NCBI GenBank assembly: GCA_947456845.1
Contig: CANGUJ010000315.1
Location: 1 to 5,105 of the forward strand
Direction of reading: 5' to 3'
DNA from: Burkholderiales bacterium
GTDB lineage: Bacteria; Pseudomonadota; Gammaproteobacteria; Burkholderiales; JAEUOS01
Length of the DNA stretch: 5,105 nucleotides
Shown: piece after piece, positions 1 through 5,105 of the stretch
How positions within the stretch are numbered: the first letter of the stretch is position 1
Layout of the letters: each line of letters starts with the position of its first letter
Made by a program: the position numbers and the translations under genes
Notes under the pieces: generated by a model
What the model saw: only the letters and a program-made list of their open reading frames with translations
Database searches by the model: none
What the model was told of the DNA's origin: nothing

Positions 1-40
1 CCCTGTACACTCCCGGCCTCGACCCGTTCCGGAGATCCCC

Positions 41-1018
41 ATGCAAGCTTACGTCCGCCGCCTGTGCGCCTGGCTGTCCCTGCCCCTGTCGCTCGCCGCC
101 GCGCCCGCCACGGCGCAAACGTGGCCGTCGCAACCGATCAAGATCGTCGCGCCTTTCCCGCCCGGCGGCACCATCGACCAGATCTCGCGCATGTTGCAGC
201 CGCACCTGCAGCAATCACTCGGCCAGAGCATCATCATCGAGAACCGCGCCGGCGCCTCGGGTTCGATCGGCACGGCGACGGTCGCCAAGTCGCCGCCCGA
301 CGGCAACACCTGGGTATTCGTGTTCGATACCCATGGGGTCAACCCGAGCCTGATCCCCAACATGCCGTTCGATACCCTGAAGGACCTGGCGCCGGTGATG
401 CTGCTTGGTACCGGCGCGATGGTCATCACCGCGCATGCCACCACGCCCTACAAGACCTACGGTGAACTGCTGCAGGCGGCGCGCGGCAAACCCGGTTCGA
501 TCAGCTACGGATCCATCGGGTCCGGCAGCCTCGCGCACCTCGCCATGACCGCCCTTGGCAGTCAACTCAAGGTCGAATGGACCCACATACCCTACAAGGG
601 CGGCGGCCCGCTGGCCACCGACGGCGCGGCCGGACATGTGCCGATCACCATGGCCACCTACGCGCTGTGGGCGCCGCACCTCGCCAGCGGCAGGGTTCGC
701 GCGTTGGCGGTGTCCACGCCCACCCGCATGAAGCAGTTGCCGGATGTGCCGACGATTGCGGAATCGGGTTCGCCGGGTTTCGAAGCGCAGGCTTGGTGGG
801 GGGTATTGGCACCGGCAGGTACGCCGCAACCCATCATCGCGCGCATGAATGCCGAACTGGCCAAATCGCTCAAGATCCCTGCGGTGCAGGAACGGCTGAC
901 GCAGATGGGCGTGGATGTCGCGTCCTCGTCGCCGGATGAATTGGGCAAGTTCGTCGCCAACGAAGTCGCCAAGTGGGGCAAGGTGGTCCGCGACCACAAG
1001 ATCAAGGCCGGCGAATAG
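41..1018 (+). CDS. Bug-family (TctC-like) periplasmic tricarboxylate/carboxylate-binding protein
   Basis: This is a complete 325-aa extracytoplasmic solute-binding protein of the Bug family, the binding component associated with tripartite tricarboxylate transporters. The N-terminus is a Sec signal peptide: Arg at 6-7, a hydrophobic stretch at about 8-22, and a likely signal peptidase I site after A25 (ATA|Q). The mature protein opens with the family hallmark WPSQPIKIVAPFPPGGTIDQ (28-47), followed by the ENRAGASGSIG segment (67-77) that lines the ligand cleft. Also typical are the VNPSL region (100-104), HIPYKGGGP (182-190) and the DVPTIAESG stretch (235-243) before the C-terminal helices. 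The length matches the usual 320-330 aa. GGAGA at 31-35, five bases before the ATG, supports this start. No TctA/TctB membrane genes are visible; orphan Bug genes are common in Burkholderiales. The ligand cannot be read from the sequence. The gene is convergent with the acyl-CoA synthetase and therefore not in its operon; upstream context is cut off by the window edge. Confidence 0.95.
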   Translation: MQAYVRRLCAWLSLPLSLAAAPATAQTWPSQPIKIVAPFPPGGTIDQISRMLQPHLQQSLGQSIIIENRAGASGSIGTATVAKSPPDGNTWVFVFDTHGVNPSLIPNMPFDTLKDLAPVMLLGTGAMVITAHATTPYKTYGELLQAARGKPGSISYGSIGSGSLAHLAMTALGSQLKVEWTHIPYKGGGPLATDGAAGHVPITMATYALWAPHLASGRVRALAVSTPTRMKQLPDVPTIAESGSPGFEAQAWWGVLAPAGTPQPIIARMNAELAKSLKIPAVQERLTQMGVDVASSSPDELGKFVANEVAKWGKVVRDHKIKAGE

Positions 1019-1023
1019 CGCAG

Positions 1024-1046
1024 GCCGCAAGGGCGGCTATTGCGGC
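1024..1046. terminator. Possible small hairpin between convergent genes (weak terminator candidate)
   Basis: A perfect 7-bp inverted repeat, GCCGCAA at 1024-1030 and TTGCGGC at 1040-1046, encloses a 9-base loop. It sits just after the solute-binding protein stop and covers the last codons and the TAG stop (1037-1039) of the opposing acyl-CoA synthetase. Its place at a convergent junction fits a bidirectional transcription end. There is no T-tract on either side, so it is not a textbook intrinsic terminator and could be chance in GC-rich DNA. Confidence 0.25.
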
Positions 1047-2626
1047 AGGCGTTCCCGCAACAGCCGCTTCATCATCTTGCCGTTCGGATTGCGCGGCAGC
1101 GGCGCGTCGGTGAAGCCGACCGTCTCGGGCACCTTGTAGTCGGCCAGGCGCTCGGCGCAATACGCCCGCACGGCCGCCTCGGTCAGCGCCGCGCCGGGCG
1201 CGTGGACGAAGGCATGGACGCGCTCCCCGAGCACCGGGCAGGGACGCCCGACCACCGCCGCCTCGACCACACCGGGCAGCCCGGCGATGGTGTTCTCCAC
1301 CTCGACGCTGTAGATCTTGAAGCCGCCGCGGTTGAGCATGTCCTTCTTGCGGTCGAACACCCGCACATAGCCCTGCGCGTCGACGCTGCCGAGATCGCCG
1401 GAATGCCAGTAGCCGGCGGTGAACTCGCGCGCGGTGGCCTCGGGATTGTCCCAGTAGCCCTTGACGACCATCGGCCCGCCTATCCACAGCTCGCCGGTCT
1501 CGCCGGGCGCCACTTCGACGCCGCGATCGTCGACGGCGACCACGTGGCCGCAGGGCACGGTGACGCCGACGCTGTCGGCATGCGCGCGCGTATCGCCCTC
1601 GGGCATGATTGTCACCGGCGAGGTGGTCTCGGTGGCGCCGTAGGCGTTGGTGAGGATGAGGTTGGGCAGCCGGGCCGCGAGCGCGTCGATGGTGGCCACC
1701 GGCATCGGCGCCCCGCCGTAGCCGCCGACCCGCCAGGCCGACAGGTCATGGCGGCCGAATTCCGGCGACAGCAGGATCAGGTTGTACATGGCCGGGACCA
1801 TGATGGTCTGCGTGACCCGCTCGCGCGCGGCCTCGGCGATCCATGCCGCCGCCTTGAACTCGCGCATCATCACCACCGCGCCGGCGACGCGCAGCATGGC
1901 GGCGATGATGGCGATCACGCCGGTGACGTGGCTGGCCGGCACCACCAGCGCGGAGCGGTCCGCGCGGGTCAGGCGCATGGTGGCCTCGAAGTGCATCGCC
2001 GAATGCACGATGCCGAAATGCGTGAGCATCGCCCCCTTGGGCCGTCCGGTGGTGCCGGAGGTGTAGAGGATCAGCGCGGTGTCCTCCTCTTCGACCGCGG
2101 TCGCCGCGTCGAGCGCGCCGTGGCGCAACAGATCCGCGAAATCGCCATCCTCGCCGACCGCCACGCGCGCGCGCAGGCCCGGGCAGGCCTGGCCGTCCGG
2201 TACCCGGTCGGCGAGCGCGACCTCGTGGACGATCAGCATCGCGCCGCACTGGTTGAGGATGAACTCCAGGCCCGGCTTCTGCTCGCGCACGCTGACCGGC
2301 ACGGCGATGGCGCCGAGGCGCTGCAGCGCATGGAGCGTGAACACGAATTCCGGCAGGTTGCCCAGGAATAGCACCACCCGCTCGCCGCGCGCCACGCCCA
2401 GCGCCGCCAGGCCGGCGGCGACCCGCGCCACCTCCGCGTCGAGGTCGCGCCAGGTCCAGCACCTGCCCTCGAACACCAGGGCGTCGCCCTGCGCATGCAG
2501 GCGCAGCGCATCCTCGAACATCGCATGCATGCTCGGCGGGCGCCCCGCGAAGCAGCGTGTCAGGCGGTCGCCGAAATGCGACTCGATGCGCATCGGCGCG
2601 ACCGGATAGCCTTGCCAGTGATCCAT
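1037..2626 (-). CDS. Class I adenylate-forming acyl-CoA synthetase (AMP-dependent acid-CoA ligase)
   Basis: This 529-aa cytoplasmic ligase is predicted to activate a carboxylic acid with ATP to an acyl-adenylate and transfer it to CoA. The ANL superfamily motifs appear in order: the phosphate-binding loop LYTSGTTGRPKGAMLTH (187-203), NAYGATETTS (327-336, motif A5), YWHSGDLG (406-413, A7), the hinge and A8 motif DRKKDMLNRGGFKIYSVEVE (425-444), and PRNPNGKMMK (511-520) with K517 as the expected catalytic lysine. Everything needed for activity appears present. The substrate is not identifiable; relatives include fatty-acid, aryl and short-chain acid ligases. The ATG at 2626 is chosen because GGGA lies four bases upstream and the protein then has ordinary family length. 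The frame stays open to 2818, but that extension is Arg-rich, repeat-encoded and unlike the family. Another ATG at 2593 (residue 12) lacks a good ribosome-binding site. The gene lies on the same strand as glcE-glcF but 210 bp downstream, so co-transcription is possible but unproven. Confidence 0.93.
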   Translation of the reverse strand: MDHWQGYPVAPMRIESHFGDRLTRCFAGRPPSMHAMFEDALRLHAQGDALVFEGRCWTWRDLDAEVARVAAGLAALGVARGERVVLFLGNLPEFVFTLHALQRLGAIAVPVSVREQKPGLEFILNQCGAMLIVHEVALADRVPDGQACPGLRARVAVGEDGDFADLLRHGALDAATAVEEEDTALILYTSGTTGRPKGAMLTHFGIVHSAMHFEATMRLTRADRSALVVPASHVTGVIAIIAAMLRVAGAVVMMREFKAAAWIAEAARERVTQTIMVPAMYNLILLSPEFGRHDLSAWRVGGYGGAPMPVATIDALAARLPNLILTNAYGATETTSPVTIMPEGDTRAHADSVGVTVPCGHVVAVDDRGVEVAPGETGELWIGGPMVVKGYWDNPEATAREFTAGYWHSGDLGSVDAQGYVRVFDRKKDMLNRGGFKIYSVEVENTIAGLPGVVEAAVVGRPCPVLGERVHAFVHAPGAALTEAAVRAYCAERLADYKVPETVGFTDAPLPRNPNGKMMKRLLRERLPQ

Positions 2627-2627
2627 G

Positions 2628-2727
2628 GTGTCCCGTGTGTCCCGTGTGTCCCGTGTGTCCCGTATGTGCCTTGCGTGCCTTATGTCCCGCGTGTGTCGCG
2701 CGTATCCCGCGTGTGCCGCCTGTCCCG
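2628..2727. repeat. 9-bp tandem repeat array upstream of the acyl-CoA synthetase
   Basis: Four perfect head-to-tail copies of GTGTCCCGT (+ strand) occupy 2628-2636, 2637-2645, 2646-2654 and 2655-2663. They are followed by degenerating copies: ATGTGCCTT, GCGTGCCTT, ATGTCCCGC and GTGTGTCGC up to 2699, then less regular units to about 2727. The perfect copies abut the start codon and divergence grows with distance, as expected if copies arose by slippage at the start-codon end. The unit is a multiple of three and free of stop codons in several frames, which explains the spurious open frames across it (Arg-Asp-Thr repeats on the minus strand, Val-Ser-Arg on the plus strand). I see no sign that it is translated. 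Its likely place in the cell is the 5' leader of the synthetase mRNA. Confidence 0.9.
2631..2634 (-). promoter_or_regulatory. Shine-Dalgarno GGGA for the acyl-CoA synthetase, supplied by a tandem repeat unit
   Basis: Read on the minus strand, GGGA ends four bases before the ATG at 2626. It is part of the first copy of the 9-bp repeat (minus-strand unit ACGGGACAC). The same GGGA recurs every nine bases in the next three copies, so only the nearest is correctly spaced. It favours 2626 over the upstream open frame and over the ATG at 2593. The match to the anti-SD is modest. Confidence 0.5.
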
Positions 2728-2751
2728 CAAGGGCGCTCCGGCCGCGGCGCT

Positions 2752-2770
2752 GGCGCATATTACATGCGCC
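2752..2770. promoter_or_regulatory. Perfect 7-bp dyad in the glcF-synthetase gap (possible operator, hairpin or promoter region)
   Basis: GGCGCAT (2752-2758) and ATGCGCC (2764-2770) are exact reverse complements around ATTAC. The element lies about 66 bp beyond the glcF stop and about 125 bp before the synthetase start. As RNA it would form a tight hairpin with a 5-base loop, but no T-tract follows, so a Rho-independent end for glcF is unlikely. Its AT-rich centre on the minus strand contains TAATAT (2762 down to 2757), a loose match to a -10 box, but I find no convincing -35 element. A regulator-binding dyad overlapping a promoter is an alternative reading; none of these is established. Confidence 0.3.
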
Positions 2771-2836
2771 TCCCGGGCGCCATGCGGCCGACCTGGCCCG
2801 GCGCGTGGCCTGCCGCACCGAAACCGCGTGCCGCGC

Positions 2837-4072
2837 TCAGGTCTCCAACACCGCGTCGATCACCTCGACCCAGTGCTTCACGGGTGTCGCGGTGCCGCTC
2901 TGCAGGTGGGCGAGGCAGCCGATGTTGGCCGAACAGATCAGGTCCGGCTTGCCGGCCTCGAGGTTGCCGAGCTTGCGCGCCTTCAACTGCTCGGCGATCT
3001 CCGGGTTGAGCACCGAGTAGGCGCCGGCGGATCCGCAGCACAGGTGCTGCTCGGCCACCGGGGTGAGTTCGAAACCGGCGTCCTTCAACATCTGCTCGGC
3101 CTTGCCGCGCACCTGCTGGCCGTGCTGCAGGGTGCAGGGCGGGTGATAGGCGATCTTGCGCGCCCGCGCCTTGCCCGCGGCGGTCTCGAGGGCCTCCGGC
3201 AGGGCCTTTTCATCGACGACCAGTTCAGACAGGTCGCGCGTCATGGCCGAGACGCGCGCCGCCTTCGCCGCATAGGCCGGATCATGCGCGAGCAGGTGGC
3301 CGTACTCCTTGACCATCACGCCGCATCCCGAGGCCGTCATCGCCAGCGCCTCGACTTGCCCCGACTCGATGGCCGGCCACCAGGCATCGATGTTGCGCCG
3401 CATGTTGGCCAGCCCGTCGTCCTGGAAATCCAGGTGGTGATTGAGCGCCCCGCAGCAACCGGCCGCGGGCATGGACACCAGCGACACCCCGAGCCGGTCG
3501 AGCACGCGCGCGGCGGCATTGTTGATGTTGGGCATCATCGCGTTCTGCACGCAGCCTTCGAGCAGCAGCATGCGGCGCGCATGCCGCGGCGCCGGACGCA
3601 CGCCCGCCGCCTGCGGCTGCGGCACCTTGGCCTTGAGCGGGCCCGGCACCGCCCAGCGCAGCGCCTGCCCGAGCTTCATCGCCGGCGCGAACATCGGGCT
3701 GTTGAGGCCCTTGGCCAGCAGCGTGCGCTTGAGCCTGTCGGCGGGGCCGCGTTCGACCCGCTCGCCGACGATCTTGCGGCCGATGTCGATCAGGCGGCCG
3801 TACTCCACCCCGGAGGGGCAGGTGGTCTCGCAATTGCGGCAGGTGAGGCAGCGGTCGAGGTGGCTCTGGGTCTTGGCCGTGGGCGCCTGGCCCTCGAGCA
3901 CCTGCTTGATCAGGTAGATGCGCCCGCGCGGGCCGTCGAGTTCGTCGCCAAGCAGCTGGTAGGTCGGGCAGGTCGCGGTGCAAAACCCGCAATGCACGCA
4001 TTTGCGCAGGATGGCCTCCGCCGCCTCGCCCTCGCGCGTGCCCTTGAATGATTCGGCCAGATTGGTCTGCAT
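2837..4072 (-). CDS. glcF: Glycolate oxidase iron-sulfur subunit GlcF
   Basis: This 411-aa protein is close in length to E. coli GlcF (about 407 aa). Two ferredoxin-type [4Fe-4S] motifs lie near the N-terminus: C25-x2-C28-x2-C31-x3-C35-P and C75-x2-C78-x2-C81-x3-C85-P. Two cysteine-rich (CCG) domains follow, with LEGCVQN at 172-178, AGCCGALNHH at 204-213, and then PPCTLQHG at 311-318, LCCGSAGAYS at 344-353 and NIGCLAHLQSG at 383-393. It is expected to carry electrons from the flavin subunits GlcD/GlcE towards the quinone pool during oxidation of glycolate to glyoxylate, at the cytoplasmic face of the membrane. The start at 4072 is supported by GGAA five bases upstream and by the MQTNLAESFKGT N-terminus; the frame stays open to 4585 only as overlap with glcE. 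glcE ends 14 bp upstream, indicating one operon. Related CCG proteins serve lactate and glycerol-3-phosphate oxidation, but adjacency to GlcE makes GlcF the clear choice. Confidence 0.96.
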   Translation of the reverse strand: MQTNLAESFKGTREGEAAEAILRKCVHCGFCTATCPTYQLLGDELDGPRGRIYLIKQVLEGQAPTAKTQSHLDRCLTCRNCETTCPSGVEYGRLIDIGRKIVGERVERGPADRLKRTLLAKGLNSPMFAPAMKLGQALRWAVPGPLKAKVPQPQAAGVRPAPRHARRMLLLEGCVQNAMMPNINNAAARVLDRLGVSLVSMPAAGCCGALNHHLDFQDDGLANMRRNIDAWWPAIESGQVEALAMTASGCGVMVKEYGHLLAHDPAYAAKAARVSAMTRDLSELVVDEKALPEALETAAGKARARKIAYHPPCTLQHGQQVRGKAEQMLKDAGFELTPVAEQHLCCGSAGAYSVLNPEIAEQLKARKLGNLEAGKPDLICSANIGCLAHLQSGTATPVKHWVEVIDAVLET

Positions 4073-4086
4073 CGGAATTCCGCGTG

Positions 4087-5105
4087 TCAAAGGTCGGCGT
4101 ACAGGCGGCCGCGGTTGAATACGCCGTCGGGATCGAAGGTCTCCTTGAGCCGGGCATGGATGCGCGCGAGCACCGGGTCGAGCGGCGTGAACACGCCCGC
4201 GGTGGCGCGCAGGGCCGATGCCGCGCGGAACAGCGTGGCATGGCCGCCGGCGCGCAGGGCCGCCTGGCGGATGTCCTGCGCGCTCGCGTCGGTGCGCGAC
4301 CAGCGCAGCGCGCCGCCCCATTCGATGAACTGTTCGCCGGCCGCCTCGAGCGGCACGGCGGTCGAGGGCACGGACAGGCGCCACAGCGGCGCAGCACCGG
4401 CGAAAAACGCGTGCGAATGTTCGCGCACCCCTTGCCAGAAACTGTCCGCCGCTGCGGCCTCCAGGGTGTCGCCGCCCAGCGTGCGGGTGGCGGACGCCAC
4501 CGCGGCCTCGGCGCCTTCCAGGCGCAGGTGCAATCCGCCGTCGCACCAGGCGGATGCGGTCAGCGGCAGGGGCAGGCCGCCCCACCGGTTGAGCTTCTCG
4601 ATGGCCTTGCCCTGGTCGCGCATCGCGAGCAGGAGGGTACGCGCGGCCACCGGACTCGGCAGGACCTTCAGCGAGACCTCGAGGATCACGCCCAGCGTCC
4701 CCAGGGACCCCGCGATCATGCGCGACACGTCGTAGCCGGCGACGTTCTTCATCACCCGGCCGCCGAAGGAGAGCACCTCGCCGCGCCCGTCGAGCAGCTT
4801 CACGCCGAGCACGAAGTCGCGGATCGAGCCGTAGTAGCCGTTGTTCGCCGCGCGCCGCGGCCCGGCCAGGCCCGCCGCCACCGCACCGCCGATGGTGGCG
4901 CCGGGGCCGAAATGCGGCGGCTCGAACGGCAGGATCTGGCCCTGCGCGGCCAGTGCCGCCTCCACCTCCGCCAGCGGCGTGCCGCCGCGCACGGTGATCA
5001 CCAGTTCCGAAGGCTCATGGTTGACGATGCCGGCCAGGCCGCGGGTGTCGAGCGGATCGCCCTGCACCGCCTGGCCATAGAAATCCTTGGTGCCGCCGCC
5101 GCGCA
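4087..5105 (-). CDS. glcE: Glycolate oxidase FAD-binding subunit GlcE (5' end beyond the window)
   Basis: The frame is open to the right edge, so this is a partial gene with 338 residues visible, starting ...RGGGTKDFYGQAVQGDPLDT. A GTG at 5067 could be mistaken for the start, but the residues before it, RGGGTKDFYG, are the conserved N-terminal FAD-site motif of GlcE. The true start therefore lies outside, probably some 20-40 codons away judging from E. coli GlcE (350 aa). Numbered from the first complete visible residue, the PCMH-type FAD domain shows GIVNHEPSELVITVRGGTPL (25-44), GPGATIGGAVAAGLAGPRR (67-85), GSIRDFVLGVKLLDGRGEVL (92-111) and GGRVMKNVAGYDVSRMIAGS (114-133). The C-terminal part contains GEQFIEWGGALRW (256-268), GGHATLFRA (286-294) and the terminal DPDGVFNRGRLYADL (324-338). 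With GlcD and GlcF it forms glycolate (2-hydroxyacid) oxidase. It ends 14 bp before glcF; glcD is expected just upstream, beyond the right edge. Confidence 0.95.
   Translation of the reverse strand, partial: RGGGTKDFYGQAVQGDPLDTRGLAGIVNHEPSELVITVRGGTPLAEVEAALAAQGQILPFEPPHFGPGATIGGAVAAGLAGPRRAANNGYYGSIRDFVLGVKLLDGRGEVLSFGGRVMKNVAGYDVSRMIAGSLGTLGVILEVSLKVLPSPVAARTLLLAMRDQGKAIEKLNRWGGLPLPLTASAWCDGGLHLRLEGAEAAVASATRTLGGDTLEAAAADSFWQGVREHSHAFFAGAAPLWRLSVPSTAVPLEAAGEQFIEWGGALRWSRTDASAQDIRQAALRAGGHATLFRAASALRATAGVFTPLDPVLARIHARLKETFDPDGVFNRGRLYADL

Noticed and set aside
1040..2371. A 443-codon + strand open frame.
   Set aside because: It is a mirror of the acyl-CoA synthetase, whose complete ordered ANL motifs prove the minus-strand frame. 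The + strand translation is low-complexity and motif-free.
2627..2818. A 64-codon in-frame N-terminal extension of the acyl-CoA synthetase (593 aa in total).
   Set aside because: The extra residues are Arg-rich and mostly encoded by the 9-bp repeat (Arg-Asp-Thr), unlike any ligase N-terminus. The frame is open only because the unit length is a multiple of three. The ATG at 2626 gives normal family length and a usable SD.
2495..4051. A 518-codon + strand open frame with His/Arg/Gly-rich translation.
   Set aside because: It lies antisense to glcF and crosses the repeat array and the synthetase start. It shows no domain motifs, has a composition typical of antisense shadows in GC-rich genes, and lacks a plausible gene context.
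4073..4082. A perfect 10-bp palindrome CGGAATTCCG in the glcE-glcF junction, overlapping the glcF ribosome-binding site.
   Set aside because: It can form only a 3-bp stem with a 4-base loop as RNA, too weak to control translation. A single 10-bp palindrome is expected by chance fairly often, and no second copy supports an operator.
4073..4585. Extension of the glcF frame upstream over glcE.
   Set aside because: This stretch overlaps convincingly coding GlcE sequence in another frame. GlcF family length and a GGAA ribosome-binding site fix the start at 4072.
5065..5067. GTG as the start codon of glcE.
   Set aside because: The frame continues to the window edge, and the upstream residues RGGGTKDFYG are conserved GlcE FAD-site sequence, so the gene starts outside the window.

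Overview
The window is GC-rich, densely coding bacterial DNA. It looks like a betaproteobacterium, probably Burkholderiales (Alcaligenaceae/Burkholderiaceae-like). The reasons are a Bug-family (TctC-type) periplasmic solute-binding protein, a family greatly expanded in Bordetella, Achromobacter and Cupriavidus relatives, and a glycolate-oxidase glcE-glcF pair with the sequence style usual in that group. The assignment rests on family knowledge and composition, since no rRNA or marker gene is present.

Layout: one gene runs on the + strand, a secreted Bug-type solute-binding protein (41-1018). It converges, with only 18 bp between the stop codons, on a minus-strand block. Read in its own direction (right to left), that block holds the 3' part of glcE (FAD-binding subunit of glycolate oxidase, cut by the right edge of the window), then glcF (two-[4Fe-4S] plus double CCG-domain subunit) 14 bp downstream, then a 210-bp gap, then a class I adenylate-forming acyl-CoA synthetase/ligase (529 aa). 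glcD, which normally precedes glcE, would lie beyond the right edge.

GlcE and GlcF are expected to work with GlcD as a membrane-associated oxidase that converts glycolate (or a related 2-hydroxyacid) to glyoxylate and passes electrons to the respiratory chain. The acyl-CoA synthetase activates an unidentified carboxylic acid with ATP and CoA. The Bug protein probably captures a carboxylate in the periplasm. All three themes concern organic-acid use, but nothing in the sequence proves that they share a substrate.

The least ordinary feature is the 210-bp gap upstream of the synthetase. It contains about 100 bp of 9-bp tandem repeats, with four perfect copies next to the start codon, and the copy nearest the start supplies the apparent Shine-Dalgarno sequence. 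A perfect 7-bp dyad lies further upstream in the same gap. The rest of the window is conventional metabolism. I see no mobile element, CRISPR array, RNA gene or evident defence system.
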